A stretch of 35,902 bases of DNA, taken from the NCBI GenBank assembly GCA_024709145.1, contig JANJXG010000113.1:1-35902 (forward strand), in the 5' to 3' direction. The first letter of the stretch is position 1. Each line of letters starts with the position of its first letter. This stretch comes from Bacteroidales bacterium. GTDB lineage: Bacteria > Bacteroidota > Bacteroidia > Bacteroidales > F082. The notes under the pieces are model-generated. The model ran no database searches and was not told where the DNA came from. It worked only from the letters and a program-made list of their open reading frames with translations. Shown piece by piece: positions 16,251 to 24,789 of this stretch. A program made the translations under genes and the position numbers.

Positions 16251-16303
16251 CAGACCAATAGCATATCCCGGGGGTGTGTCGGGTAAAAAACGAAAGGAAA
16301 AGG

Positions 16304-16858
16304 ATGAAGTTTTCAAAATTACTTACAGTCGGCCTGATGCTGGCTTTAATGGCAGGAATGATGAGTGCATGTTCAGGAAGTTTTCGCCGCAAAATGATGG
16401 CAGAGGTTAAACCTCTTGAAATTAACAGGTTTTTAGGCACCTGGTACGAAATTGCCCGCTATCCGCACCGTTTTGAGAAAGATTTGACCGGCGTGACCGC
16501 AACCTATAACCTGAAAGAAAATGGTATGATTGAGGTAATCAACAAAGGTTATCTGAACAGTCTCAGTGGTCAGGAAAAAAGAGCCGTCGGCAAAGCCAAA
16601 AGGGCCTCCAATGATGGCAAAGGTCATTTGAAAGTGTCATTTTTCTGGATCTTCTATGCTGATTACCTGGTGCTTGAGCTTGATGAGGAAAACTACAGCT
16701 ACGCTCTGATTGGCAGCAGCTCACCCGATTACCTCTGGCTGCTGAGCCGGACACCTCATCCCGAAAAAGCTGTTATTGATAGGCTCACCAGCCGGGCCAA
16801 AGATCTGGGATATGACTTATCCCTTCTTGAATATGTTGAACAGCCGAAACTCAACTAA
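16304..16858 (+). CDS. blc: Blc-like outer-membrane lipocalin
   Basis: A 184-residue bacterial lipocalin lipoprotein. The signal peptide ends in the lipobox MSAC, so it should be membrane-anchored. The lipocalin signature FLGTWYEIARYPHRFEKDL follows at once, then VTATYNLKENGMIEVINKGY, LKVSFFWIFYADYLVLELDE and YLWLLSRTPH, the conserved C-terminal part of the Blc family. Family members bind lysophospholipids or fatty acids and are thought to help envelope maintenance under stress. The start at 16304 is chosen because a purine-rich AAAGGAAAAGG lies directly before it and the signal peptide begins there. It is a single gene. Confidence 0.92.
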   Translation: MKFSKLLTVGLMLALMAGMMSACSGSFRRKMMAEVKPLEINRFLGTWYEIARYPHRFEKDLTGVTATYNLKENGMIEVINKGYLNSLSGQEKRAVGKAKRASNDGKGHLKVSFFWIFYADYLVLELDEENYSYALIGSSSPDYLWLLSRTPHPEKAVIDRLTSRAKDLGYDLSLLEYVEQPKLN

Positions 16859-16983
16859 TTGATTTATAAACTGTAAGATTCAACTTATCTGCAGGCTTGT
16901 CATTGTTTTCAAAAGTCTGCTCAGTTTTTTGAAGGTTATTTGGATGCAGCAGCCATTCAGTTTTCTTTCGAAGAAACCGGTAT

Positions 16984-18024
16984 TCAGAGCAAGCCTGCCT
17001 GATCTGCAAGCCACGTCAGTCCGATGGAAAGCAAAAACGACAACACCGGAGCGATGATCCAGATAACCCAGAATTTCTGAACGGTGCTTTTCATAAAGAT
17101 TTCCTTCCAGCTGGTTTTGGCACAACCGATGCCGAGGATGGCTCCAGTATTCAATTGAACAAGTGAGGCCGGTATGCCCTTGGTAATCGACACACTCAGC
17201 AGCAGGGTGGCCGTAATCATAGCAATGACAGTAGCCGACAAAGGACCAAATTCGATGATCTCCTTGCCTGTCGACCGCACGACTTTGTTGCCAAGCAACG
17301 AACTTCCAATGCCAAAGGCAGGTGCAATAACCAAAACGGAAAGGGTCATCACAAGGTTAAAATTCTTTTGATTGTCACCCAGGTCGAGCTCATTCAGCAC
17401 CATCGAAGCAATCGGACCACTGGCATTGGCCACGTTGTTGGCGCCGATCGAAAAGGCGACATACAATGAGGAAATAAGCACCAGCGCCTGAAGTCCCGGG
17501 TGTTTTTTCAGGGTTTCGAACTCGAATGAACTACGTTTTTTCATGGGTTTGTAGATAAACCTTCCGGCCAGGTAGGTCAGAAAAAAAGAAATCAACGGAA
17601 GAACAAACCACACCGGAATGATTTCTGTGAAGAGTTTTTCTGTTTGCAGCACCCCAAAATAATTCGCGGTGCCGGCAAGGGCGAACACGGTTGACTGACT
17701 TGTTGATTGCGGCACTCCCAGCAGGTTGGCAAGCAGAAGCGACAAAGCAACCGACATCAGGATGATCGAGGTGAGTATGATGGTCATGTTTTCAGCAGGA
17801 ACGATGCCCCTTCCGAGGGTATAAGCCACGTTTTTTCCGGCTACGATGGCACCGGCAAAAACCATGATTCCAAACAGGCCGGGAATGAGGCTTCGGGGAA
17901 TAAGGTTTGCACCGTAAGCAGCCGAAAAGGATGGTGCTGTGCCACTGCCACCCATGTTAATGGCCAGAAAAATGGCAATGACGAGTGGCAGAATCAACTG
18001 AGAATAAACGGGATCAATCAGCAT
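16984..18024 (-). CDS. pit: PiT-family inorganic phosphate transporter
   Basis: A 346-residue inner-membrane permease for phosphate (PiT/SLC20 family), with about ten hydrophobic helices. The second-half signature SIGANNVANASGP (from about Gly194) is clear, and both halves contain the family's TTGIPAS/VPQSTSQS-like loops (LGVPQSTSQSTVFAL; ITKGIPASLVQLNTGAILGIG). The first-half signature is degenerate: NMGGSGTAPSFSAAYGANL in place of GANDxANSFG. The C-terminus WLADQAGLL is intact. It lies 88 bases downstream of tyrS on the same strand; that gap has no clear terminator, so co-transcription is possible. The coupling ion is not deducible. Confidence 0.88.
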   Translation of the reverse strand: MLIDPVYSQLILPLVIAIFLAINMGGSGTAPSFSAAYGANLIPRSLIPGLFGIMVFAGAIVAGKNVAYTLGRGIVPAENMTIILTSIILMSVALSLLLANLLGVPQSTSQSTVFALAGTANYFGVLQTEKLFTEIIPVWFVLPLISFFLTYLAGRFIYKPMKKRSSFEFETLKKHPGLQALVLISSLYVAFSIGANNVANASGPIASMVLNELDLGDNQKNFNLVMTLSVLVIAPAFGIGSSLLGNKVVRSTGKEIIEFGPLSATVIAMITATLLLSVSITKGIPASLVQLNTGAILGIGCAKTSWKEIFMKSTVQKFWVIWIIAPVLSFLLSIGLTWLADQAGLL

Positions 18025-18112
18025 GACGTTGAAGCTTTAGCTGCTGCAATGTACAAAAAAAAAGTTTTTTCAAGGCAAGGCCTCACATTTTGGTTGAACG
18101 AAGGTGCAATAC

Positions 18113-19414
18113 CTAATTTACCACCACGAGGTAATAGTTCTTTTTCCCTTTTTGAACCAGAATATATTTTCCCTGCAACAGGTCTCGGAAGCTTACCACT
18201 GACTCTTCGGTCACCTTTTCCTTGTTGATGGCAACACTGTTTTCCTTCAAACTGCGTCTGGCTTCACCTTTGGAAGCAAAAATGGCCGTGTGTGTAACAA
18301 GAAATTCAACGATATTGATTTCTTCCCTGAGCAGACCAGCTTCGGTTTCAGGCCTGGGAACTCCTTCAAAAACGTTCAGCAGTGTGGCTTCGTCCATCTG
18401 ATGCAATACCTCTGTAGTGCCCTTGCCAAACAAAATCTGACTTGCTTCTTCGGCCATCCGGAGATCCGCTTCGGAATGCACACTGATGGTCACTTCCCTT
18501 GCAAGTCGTTTTTGTAACACCCTGCTGTGAGGTGCCTGCTGATGTTCTTCTGTCAGCTGGCTGATTGTCTCCTGATCGAGGAGTGTAAAAATGCGGATGT
18601 ATTTCACAGCATCCTCATCCGAGCAATTGAGCCAAAACTGGTAAAAAGCATAGGGCGAAGTTTTGGCAGGGTCGAGCCAGATATTTCCGGTTTCAGTTTT
18701 ACCAAACTTACCGCCATCGGCTTTGGTTATCAAAGGACAAGTAAGGGCAAAAGCCTCTTGTTCAGCACCCAGCTTCCTTCGGATCAGCTCCGTACCTGTA
18801 GTGATATTGCCCCACTGATCAGAACCGCCCATCTGAAGTTTGCATTGATAATGTTGATACAGGAATAAAAAATCATAGCCTTGTACCAATTGGTAGGTAA
18901 ATTCGGTGAACGACATCCCGCTGCCACTCTCGGACGAAAGGCGCTTTTTAACCGAATCCTTCGACATCATATAGTTCACTGTCAGGTGTTTACCAATGTC
19001 TCTGATAAAGCCCAGAAAACTATAATCCTTCATCCAGTCGTAGTTGTTAACCAGTTCGGCTTTATTGGCTTCGCCTGTTTCAAAATCAAGAAACTTCGAC
19101 AGTTGCTGTTTGATACAATCCTGATTGTGGCGCAATGTGTTTTCGTCCAAGAGGTTACGTTCCTGTGATTTTCCAGATGGATCGCCTATCATTCCAGTGG
19201 CACCACCCACCAGGGCAATGGGTTTGTGACCGCAAAGCTGCAGGTGTTTCAGCATCATGATGCTCACCAGGTGTCCGATATGCAGCGAATCGGCCGTAGG
19301 GTCGATCCCGACATAGGCTGCGGTCATTTCCTTGTTTAACTGTTCTTCCGTACCTGGTGTCAGGTCGTGTATCATACCGCGCCAGCGCAATTCTTCCACA
19401 AAATTTTTCTGCAT
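18113..19414 (-). CDS. tyrS: Tyrosyl-tRNA synthetase
   Basis: A class I aminoacyl-tRNA synthetase, 433 residues, charging tRNA-Tyr in the cytoplasm. It has the typical N-terminus [21 protein letters not shown], the HIGH motif at residues 45-48 (DSLHIGHLV), the tyrosine-binding region [13 protein letters not shown] and [10 protein letters not shown], the KMSKS-equivalent KFGKT at about residues 236-240, and a C-terminal S4 RNA-binding domain ([23 protein letters not shown]). The length is normal. The start is supported by a TAnnTTTG element at 19440-19447 on this strand, 26 bases upstream. pit follows downstream. Confidence 0.96.
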   Translation of the reverse strand: MQKNFVEELRWRGMIHDLTPGTEEQLNKEMTAAYVGIDPTADSLHIGHLVSIMMLKHLQLCGHKPIALVGGATGMIGDPSGKSQERNLLDENTLRHNQDCIKQQLSKFLDFETGEANKAELVNNYDWMKDYSFLGFIRDIGKHLTVNYMMSKDSVKKRLSSESGSGMSFTEFTYQLVQGYDFLFLYQHYQCKLQMGGSDQWGNITTGTELIRRKLGAEQEAFALTCPLITKADGGKFGKTETGNIWLDPAKTSPYAFYQFWLNCSDEDAVKYIRIFTLLDQETISQLTEEHQQAPHSRVLQKRLAREVTISVHSEADLRMAEEASQILFGKGTTEVLHQMDEATLLNVFEGVPRPETEAGLLREEINIVEFLVTHTAIFASKGEARRSLKENSVAINKEKVTEESVVSFRDLLQGKYILVQKGKKNYYLVVVN

Positions 19415-19439
19415 ATCCGTTAAGGGTTTTTTGAGGCGT

Positions 19440-19447
19440 CAAAGATA
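19440..19447 (-). promoter_or_regulatory. Candidate -7 element for tyrS
   Basis: On the minus strand this reads TATCTTTG, matching TAnnTTTG, 26 bases before the tyrS ATG. No -33 TTG was seen at normal spacing. Confidence 0.5.
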
Positions 19448-19522
19448 AGAAAATGCCTTTTACAGCCCTGATTTTCGTTGGGATGAATGCAGCTTTTCGG
19501 GATGACACTGATCAAACTTGGT

Positions 19523-19530
19523 TATCTTTG
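19523..19530 (+). promoter_or_regulatory. -7 element almost abutting the SDR start codon
   Basis: TATCTTTG matches TAnnTTTG and ends only 4 bases before the ATG at 19535. Bacteroidota transcripts start a few bases after this element, so the mRNA would have essentially no leader. Confidence 0.5.
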
Positions 19531-19534
19531 CCCC

Positions 19535-20554
19535 ATGAAATTAGTTACAGGTGCCACAGGATTGGTAGGTTCACACCTGCTTTTGGAGCTCAGCAACAAG
19601 GGCTTTGCGGTGCGGGCCATGAAACGGTCGGGGTCGGATATGAGTCTCGTCAACAAAGTTTTCGGGCTTTATGCTCCCAATCCGTTGAAACAGCTTTCAG
19701 CCATTGAATGGGTTGAGGCCGACCTCACCGACATCAGCCTGCTCGAGGAGCTGCTCGAAGGGGTGGATGGCGTTTTTCACTGTGCTGCCGTTGTCTCTTT
19801 CCACCCCTCACGGAAGCGGGAGATGATGCTCACCAATGTAAAAGGTACTGCCAATGTGGTGAATGCCTTGCTTCGGGTCGGTGGAGTACCGCTTTGTCAC
19901 GTGAGCTCGATAGCAGCGCTGGGCAGAAGCGAAAATAATGATGCCGTGACGGAGGAAAACCTTTGGAAAAATTCGGGCAGCAATTCGTTGTATTCCGTTT
20001 CCAAATATGCAGCCGAGCGAGAGGTATGGCGCGGCATCGCTGAAGGTCTCGAAGCTGTGATAGTGAATCCTTCGGTCATTCTGGGCCCCGGAAGCTGGCA
20101 TGCGGGCAGCAGCGAGCTTTTCGCCCTGGTATGGAAAGGCCTGAAATTTTACACGCCCGGCATCAATGGCTATGTTGATGTGCGCGACGTGGCCCGGGCC
20201 ATGGTTTTGCTCACCGAAAAAAAGATTTATGGCCAACGTTTCATCCTTTCTGCAGCCAACCTATCGTATCTGGAGTTGTTTTCGATGATGGCTGAAGGAC
20301 TGGGAAAACAAAAGCCAACGATCGCTGTGAGTCCGTGGATGGCTGAAATCGCCTGGCGACTGATGGCTGTAAAAGGATTTTTTACCGGAAAGACACCTGC
20401 CATCACCCGCGAAACAGCACGCTCCAGTCTGGCACGCAAAACCTATTCCTCTGAGAAATTTACAAGAACATCGGGAATGGATTTCATGCCCATCCGGCAG
20501 TCGGTCGGCGACATTTGCCAGATCTTTCTAAAGGATCATGCTGCGGACCATTAG
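19535..20554 (+). CDS. NAD-dependent epimerase/dehydratase (extended SDR)
   Basis: A 339-residue extended short-chain dehydrogenase/reductase. The nucleotide-binding motif TGATGLVGSH lies at the very N-terminus, as expected for the family. Other features are ADLTDISLLEELLEGVDGVFHCAA, HVSSIAALG, the catalytic YSVSK (Tyr153, Lys157), and VNPSVILGPGSW followed by VDVRDVARAM. It resembles dihydroflavonol reductase-like or 3-beta-hydroxysteroid-type SDRs; the substrate is unknown. The frame is open to ATGs at 19487 and 19502, but family alignment and the promoter element at 19523 favour 19535. It is divergent from tyrS and single. Confidence 0.85.
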   Translation: MKLVTGATGLVGSHLLLELSNKGFAVRAMKRSGSDMSLVNKVFGLYAPNPLKQLSAIEWVEADLTDISLLEELLEGVDGVFHCAAVVSFHPSRKREMMLTNVKGTANVVNALLRVGGVPLCHVSSIAALGRSENNDAVTEENLWKNSGSNSLYSVSKYAAEREVWRGIAEGLEAVIVNPSVILGPGSWHAGSSELFALVWKGLKFYTPGINGYVDVRDVARAMVLLTEKKIYGQRFILSAANLSYLELFSMMAEGLGKQKPTIAVSPWMAEIAWRLMAVKGFFTGKTPAITRETARSSLARKTYSSEKFTRTSGMDFMPIRQSVGDICQIFLKDHAADH

Positions 20555-20707
20555 CCGGCGCCTGGATAGTAAGCCAGCGGAATTCATGAAGTACACTTCA
20601 GATTATGGTATGAAACCAGGTCTTTTTCATTTCAGTTGAAAGAAATTAAAGAAAGAACCGGCAAAATGCTTATTTTTACCCCATAAAACCATAAGACATC
20701 ATCACGT

Positions 20708-21232
20708 ATGAAAAAAACTTTGTTACTCTACTGGGCTCCGGGCGGAAGCGTTGAATTTGCAGCCAAAGCCATCAGTGAAGTCATTGGCAGCGAAAAAGTT
20801 GAACTTTCTGACGTTGCCTCTTTCGATATAACCCGCCTGGATGAGTTTGAAAATGTCATCATCGGCAGTGCCACCGTGGGTGCAGAAAACTGGCGCGATA
20901 CAAGAGACAACAACAAATGGAATGAGTTTTTTGTCAAAGCTGCCGCTATCGACCTCTCAGGCAAAAAAGTTGCTGCTTTCGGTTTGGGAAATCAAATTCT
21001 TTATCCCGAGCATTTTGTTGATTCGCTGGGATATATGAAGACAGAAGTGGAAAAACGCAGCGGCCGACTCCTGGGTGCCTGGCCCGACAAAGGATACGAC
21101 TACACCGACTCAGAGGGCGTTGCCAACGGATACTTCTTTGGTCTGGCCCTGGATCAGGATCAGCAACCGGAGCTGACTGATTCACGCATCCGGGAATGGG
21201 TGAAGCTTTTGTCGGCTTCGATGCAGTTCTAG
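20708..21232 (+). CDS. Flavodoxin, Bacteroidota-type
   Basis: A 174-residue cytoplasmic FMN electron carrier. The second half is a clear long-chain flavodoxin: ENVIIGSATVGAENWRDT, NKWNEFF, DLSGKKVAAFGLGNQILYPEHFVDSLG, and the C-terminal GYDYTDSEGVANGYFFGLALDQD. The N-terminal phosphate-binding loop is unusual: YWAPGGSVEFAAKAI replaces the common GSxTGNTE. I recall similar loops in other Bacteroidota flavodoxins, so this is probably a family variant and not damage. Single gene; it ends at a strong hairpin shared with the convergent transglycosylase gene. Confidence 0.88.
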   Translation: MKKTLLLYWAPGGSVEFAAKAISEVIGSEKVELSDVASFDITRLDEFENVIIGSATVGAENWRDTRDNNKWNEFFVKAAAIDLSGKKVAAFGLGNQILYPEHFVDSLGYMKTEVEKRSGRLLGAWPDKGYDYTDSEGVANGYFFGLALDQDQQPELTDSRIREWVKLLSASMQF

Positions 21233-21264
21233 GTTCAGCATTCCCAAAAAGCACAGAATTTCGA

Positions 21265-21296
21265 AACGACTTTCAGGACTGAAGGTCGTTTTTTTA
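21265..21296 (+). terminator. Hairpin terminator between flavodoxin and mltF-like gene
   Basis: AACGACTTTCAG pairs with CTGAAGGTCGTT (one T/G mismatch) and is followed by a run of seven T. It terminates the flavodoxin transcript. Its T-run overlaps the stop codon (21294-21296) of the converging minus-strand gene, so the hairpin also lies at once after that gene. Confidence 0.8.
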
Positions 21297-22805
21297 TGGT
21301 TTGATGGCAGATTTTGGATGATCTCCGATCAGGTTTTTATAATGCTCATAGCGCTCAATGATCTGTTCTACAAACTGATAAGTTTCCTCCCCACGAACAT
21401 ACCCATAGTAAGAAGCCGGATCGTTGTAGAAAGCAGGCTTGGATTTGTTGCGCATAAAAAAGTCAACATTGTCGGTCCAAACATCAGGATTTTTGTTGTA
21501 TTTGACAGCCAGCCGGCGGGCATCAAGCACATGGCCCACCCCTGCATTGTAAGAAGCAAGTACAAACTTATTGCGTTCGAGGCTGTCGGTCACCGACTCG
21601 GGGATTTGCCTGTCGAGATATTGAATGTATTGCGCACCCACGAGCACCTGTACTTCGGGCGTGGCTGTTGAATCGATGCTGAATTGTTCCATCACACCCG
21701 GCATCAGCTGCATCAGGCCAAAAGCACCTGCCCAGCTTCTGACATCAGGTTTGAATTCCGACTCCTGGTAAATAAGCGAAGCCATCAGTCGCCAATCCCA
21801 GTTGATGCTGGCAGCTGCGGAGCGTATAATATCATCGTAAGGACTCAGCCGGTCGCCGGTAACAGAATGGTATTCGCTGGCACTTCTGTTTTTCACGAGC
21901 GGACTGAAATATTTATCGTACAAAAGCCTTCCTTCCCTGGAGGGCAAAAAATCGGCCAGCCATTTGTTGATTTCTTTCAACAAATCGTTTTCAGCTTCCT
22001 TTTTCAGGGCCCAGGCAATTTTTTGGTCAAAGCTCACAGCTGTCTTGATGTCGAGGTTGTTATAGTTTCGAAGAAAAACCGCTGCCATGTGCTCATCAGA
22101 GATGGTGTAATCAATGTCCTTGTCTGCCACGGCTGCCACAAGATCTTCCACATCCCGCTTATCCTCCACGATATAAATGGTATCGCCGATTTCGTCGGCC
22201 AGCGTTCTGAGTCTTTTGGCAAACACCGAATTCTCTTGCACGTGGATTGTTTTTCCGGCCAGTTCGAGACTGCTTCTGATCAGGCCTTTCTCGATTTCAT
22301 CGCGGGTGCGGAGCTGCAACCAGTTTTTTGGCAAACGCTGAACCAACACCTGCCTTGTGACGATGATGGGATCAGAAAAATCGAACCTGCGTACCCGTTC
22401 GCCGGTGACCGTCATATTAAGTGCAATCATATCGGCCTGTCCGGAGTCGAGTAAAGCTTGGGCAGAGCCCAAATCCTGTTCGATACGAAGCTCAAGTCTC
22501 AGCCCCAGATGCTTTGCGAAGGTCTTTAACAGCTCATATTGATAACCCATCGGTTCGCCCCGGTAAATGTAATAATTCACCGTATTGTAATCAGTCAAAA
22601 CCCTGATCTTACCGCTGTTAAGCGCCCGTTCAAATGCTGAACCCGAGCCGGCTTCCACTTTGTTTGCAGCAGCTTCTTCAGGGCTTTGTCTGCATCCGGC
22701 GATAAAAAACAACAATCCCGCCAGTAACAGGTAAAACCGCGAAAAAAAAGCATTCTGATTTGCCACTATTTTGCTTTTTGATGGGGCTAAAATACTACTT
22801 CTCAT
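21294..22805 (-). CDS. mltF: MltF-like membrane-bound lytic murein transglycosylase
   Basis: A 503-residue predicted lipoprotein that cleaves peptidoglycan glycan strands. The lipobox FIAGC has its Cys at residue 38, preceded by an unusually long n-region of about 24 residues; a GTG at codon 14 is an alternative start. Residues about 60-310 form a solute-binding-protein-3-like domain (GKIRVLTDYNTVNYYIYRG ... FDFSDPIIVTRQVLVQR), and the C-terminal part is an SLT domain with catalytic Glu348 in QESEF, then WAGAFGLMQLMPG and VLASYNAGVGHVLDARRLA. This two-domain layout is that of E. coli MltF. Single gene; 60 bases separate it from the FN3K-like gene upstream. Confidence 0.92.
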   Translation of the reverse strand: MRSSILAPSKSKIVANQNAFFSRFYLLLAGLLFFIAGCRQSPEEAAANKVEAGSGSAFERALNSGKIRVLTDYNTVNYYIYRGEPMGYQYELLKTFAKHLGLRLELRIEQDLGSAQALLDSGQADMIALNMTVTGERVRRFDFSDPIIVTRQVLVQRLPKNWLQLRTRDEIEKGLIRSSLELAGKTIHVQENSVFAKRLRTLADEIGDTIYIVEDKRDVEDLVAAVADKDIDYTISDEHMAAVFLRNYNNLDIKTAVSFDQKIAWALKKEAENDLLKEINKWLADFLPSREGRLLYDKYFSPLVKNRSASEYHSVTGDRLSPYDDIIRSAAASINWDWRLMASLIYQESEFKPDVRSWAGAFGLMQLMPGVMEQFSIDSTATPEVQVLVGAQYIQYLDRQIPESVTDSLERNKFVLASYNAGVGHVLDARRLAVKYNKNPDVWTDNVDFFMRNKSKPAFYNDPASYYGYVRGEETYQFVEQIIERYEHYKNLIGDHPKSAIKP

Positions 22806-22865
22806 TCAAAAACAAGCACATAATCTTTTTTGATCCCTAAAATTCCTTTCCGCTGATGGCTTTTT

Positions 22866-23750
22866 TCAGCGGTTCAGCCGGCGGAGCATATCGGCCAGCA
22901 TGCCTGCATAATCATGGCCAAAAAGCAGAATATGCACCAAAACAGGATACAGGTTACACAGGTCAACACGCTGCTGCCAGCCATCCTGCAAGGGGTAACT
23001 TTTGAGGTATGCTTCAAAAAAAACCGGAGGGAAGCCGCCAAAGAGCCGGGCCATCGCCAGATCCATTTCCCTGTGTCCGAAACAGACCGCCGGATCGATC
23101 AGCACAGCCTGTTTTTCGCGGCTAAACAGTATATTACCTTTCCACAGATCACCATGAAGCAAGGCAGGACTTTCGTCGGGAAAAAGCTGACCCGGCTTCC
23201 ATAGCAGGTGTTCAATCTGATGCATCATTTCTTTTGAAATACGCTGCAGGCTGAGGGCCTTCATTGCCAGTGGAAGGATGCGCTGCTCCCTGAAAAAGAT
23301 GTCCCATTGCGGACAAAAGCTGTTATTTTGCGGCAGTTGTCCGATGTAACCAGACCATTCAAGGCCAAAAACCGGTGCCTGCTGCCGGTGCATCAGGGCA
23401 AGGTGCGCGCCTGCCTGTTGCCAGGAATCTGTATCAGGGCTTGCTTGTTCGATGTACTCGAGCAACAGGAATGAAACAGGGCCATCATCGTGATGCCCAT
23501 AAACCAGGGGTATGCGAAAGGGGCTCCTGTTGCGCAGAAGGGAAAGCCCTGCTGCTTCTTTGGCAAAGGCGTCGGAACCCGCTGGCTTTGTGTTCCATTT
23601 AACAAAGAAGTCCTGGCCGGCATAGGTTATTTTTGCTGCTTCGTTGATGCAACCACCCGGCAGCGACCGGCTTGACGAAATGGTTGCAGTGTGTCCGGTA
23701 GCGTTGGCAAGCGCTGTCTCTAGCGAAGGTAGCAGGGCCCAGGGCAACAT
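22866..23750 (-). CDS. Fructosamine kinase family protein
   Basis: A 294-residue small-molecule kinase of the fructosamine-3-kinase / ketosamine kinase family, which phosphorylates sugars attached to amines and so starts deglycation. The motifs are LPGGCINEAAKI (nucleotide loop), FFVKWN (the Lys), LLLEYIE (hinge), LLHGDLWKGNILF (catalytic loop, His199) and IDPAVCFGHREMDLAM (metal-binding Asp region). The start lies 3 bases after the stop of the small membrane protein, and the GGAG before its ATG overlaps that stop codon. It is therefore the third gene of the sigma-factor operon. The protein is cytoplasmic. Confidence 0.88.
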   Translation of the reverse strand: MLPWALLPSLETALANATGHTATISSSRSLPGGCINEAAKITYAGQDFFVKWNTKPAGSDAFAKEAAGLSLLRNRSPFRIPLVYGHHDDGPVSFLLLEYIEQASPDTDSWQQAGAHLALMHRQQAPVFGLEWSGYIGQLPQNNSFCPQWDIFFREQRILPLAMKALSLQRISKEMMHQIEHLLWKPGQLFPDESPALLHGDLWKGNILFSREKQAVLIDPAVCFGHREMDLAMARLFGGFPPVFFEAYLKSYPLQDGWQQRVDLCNLYPVLVHILLFGHDYAGMLADMLRRLNR

Positions 23751-23753
23751 CTC

Positions 23754-24164
23754 CTAAAGGTTCAGCAAATTGAAACCGGATGCAGATTTTTTGAGCAGAA
23801 GTCTTTCAATCAACAAAAGGCTGCCAATGGTGAGTGCAGTCAGCAGCAGATAAAGCGGCAGTTTTCCCGCAAATCCTGCCGCCTTGTTGATAAAAAGGGT
23901 ATTCTGGCTAAAAAGCAAACTCAGCCGGGCTGTTTCTAACCAAAACCAATCGATCACAAAACTCAGATCGATAAAAAATACCATACTTACACATGCCACA
24001 ATAAGGCTGAATATCAAAAGGCTTTTTTCGGGCCAGGCCGAAAAGCCCGGCTTTGCTGAATCAGCAACCGGGTTGATGTTGCGCATAATCGAGGCCTTCA
24101 TACCTTCGGGTGCCTTGGCCATAGGTAATTGGCGAAGCAGGGATTCAAGTTGTTGCTCGTTCAT
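23754..24164 (-). CDS. Small membrane protein, candidate anti-sigma factor
   Basis: A 136-residue protein of no family that I can name. The N-terminal about 45 residues are soluble (MNEQQLESLLRQLPMAKAPE). Two hydrophobic segments follow, about 48-72 and 100-125, ending in a short basic tail. It has no HxxxCxxC zinc-binding motif. It begins 4 bases after the ECF sigma gene, the usual place of an anti-sigma factor. A sigma-binding N-terminal part held at the membrane is therefore the leading guess, based on position and topology only. Confidence 0.6.
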   Translation of the reverse strand: MNEQQLESLLRQLPMAKAPEGMKASIMRNINPVADSAKPGFSAWPEKSLLIFSLIVACVSMVFFIDLSFVIDWFWLETARLSLLFSQNTLFINKAAGFAGKLPLYLLLTALTIGSLLLIERLLLKKSASGFNLLNL

Positions 24165-24168
24165 AGTT

Positions 24169-24735
24169 TTAGTTTAAAATGGAGTTGGTAACAGCCAGCA
24201 TCATCTCCTGAAGTTTTTTCCTGATCCTGAATAATTTCACTTTGGTGTTTGAAACAGAGAGTCCGCAAATTTCGCTGATTTGATCCATGCTGTAGTTTTG
24301 GGTATAATAGAAATGAATCAGCAGTTGTTCGTCGGGCGGCAGCAAAGTTAAAGCATTTTCAAGTTGCTGTAATTGCATTTCCTTTTCATCCTGTGCAGCC
24401 GGATTATCGAAAGCAGGGTAGCTTCCGGTGATGATGTCGTCGATCGAAACCAAGTCGGTCCGGCGTTTGCGATAAGCACTGATGGCCGTGTTGTAGGCAA
24501 TGCGATTAATCCAGGTCGAAAACATGGCCTGGTTGTTGAAACTCCGCAATGACTGATACGATTTCATAAAAACAATTTGCGTGATGTCTTCAGCCTCAGC
24601 TGCATCTTTGATGATCCGTCTGACAAGGGAAAAAACAGCATCCTGATACCTGTCGACCAAATGTTCGAAAACATCCGGTCTGCCTGCCAGGATTTGATCG
24701 ATCCAACGCTTTTCTTCCTCTTTTCTGTTCATCAT
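24169..24735 (-). CDS. ECF-type RNA polymerase sigma factor
   Basis: A 188-residue group-4 (ECF, RpoE-like) sigma factor. Region 2 is clear: DVFEHLVDRYQDAVFSLVRR, then EAEDITQIVFMKSYQSLRSF and FSTWINRIAYNTAISAYRKRR (-10 recognition). Region 4 follows a linker: LTLLPPDEQLLIHFYYTQNY, then SMDQISEICGLSVSNTKVKLFRIRKKL, the helix-turn-helix that reads the -35. It is the first gene of a three-gene operon with the small membrane protein and the FN3K-like gene. An ATG at 24735 and another at 24732 are both possible starts. It is divergent from the M64 peptidase gene. Confidence 0.93.
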   Translation of the reverse strand: MMNRKEEEKRWIDQILAGRPDVFEHLVDRYQDAVFSLVRRIIKDAAEAEDITQIVFMKSYQSLRSFNNQAMFSTWINRIAYNTAISAYRKRRTDLVSIDDIITGSYPAFDNPAAQDEKEMQLQQLENALTLLPPDEQLLIHFYYTQNYSMDQISEICGLSVSNTKVKLFRIRKKLQEMMLAVTNSILN

Positions 24736-24742
24736 TCGCTTT

Positions 24743-24765
24743 GACGTTGATTGTCATCATTGGTT
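24743..24765 (-). promoter_or_regulatory. Possible ECF-type promoter in front of the sigma gene
   Basis: On the minus strand AAC (24765-24763), a 16-base spacer and CGTC (24746-24743) match the AAC-N16-CGTC pattern of many ECF promoters, suggesting self-regulation. The short motif can occur by chance, and transcription would start close to the ATG. Confidence 0.25.
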
Positions 24766-24773
24766 ACAGAAAA

Positions 24774-24789
24774 TGTGTAAATTTACACA
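24774..24789. promoter_or_regulatory. Perfect 16-base palindrome between sigma gene and M64 gene
   Basis: TGTGTAAATTTACACA is a perfect palindrome in the 139-base divergent region. A second symmetric element, CCGAC-N7-GTCGG, lies at 24813-24829. Neither is followed by a T-run, so an operator is more likely than a terminator. No TAnnTTTG element was seen for either gene here. Confidence 0.55.

Larger units (their letters stand above)
16000..16303. other. Divergent intergenic region, CotH protein / lipocalin
   Basis: A 304-base region with no gene. It contains a candidate -7 element for the minus-strand CotH gene (TACATTTG, 16062 to 16055) and a strong plus-strand promoter for the lipocalin (16221-16250). 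Confidence 0.45.

Noticed and set aside
16962-16976. Small hairpin TTTCTT-TCG-AAGAAA between lipocalin and pit genes
   Set aside because: The stem is short and AT-rich, and no T-run follows on either strand.
21684-22454. 256-codon plus-strand frame
   Set aside because: Fully antisense to the MltF-like gene, whose catalytic motifs are clear; no recognisable protein features.
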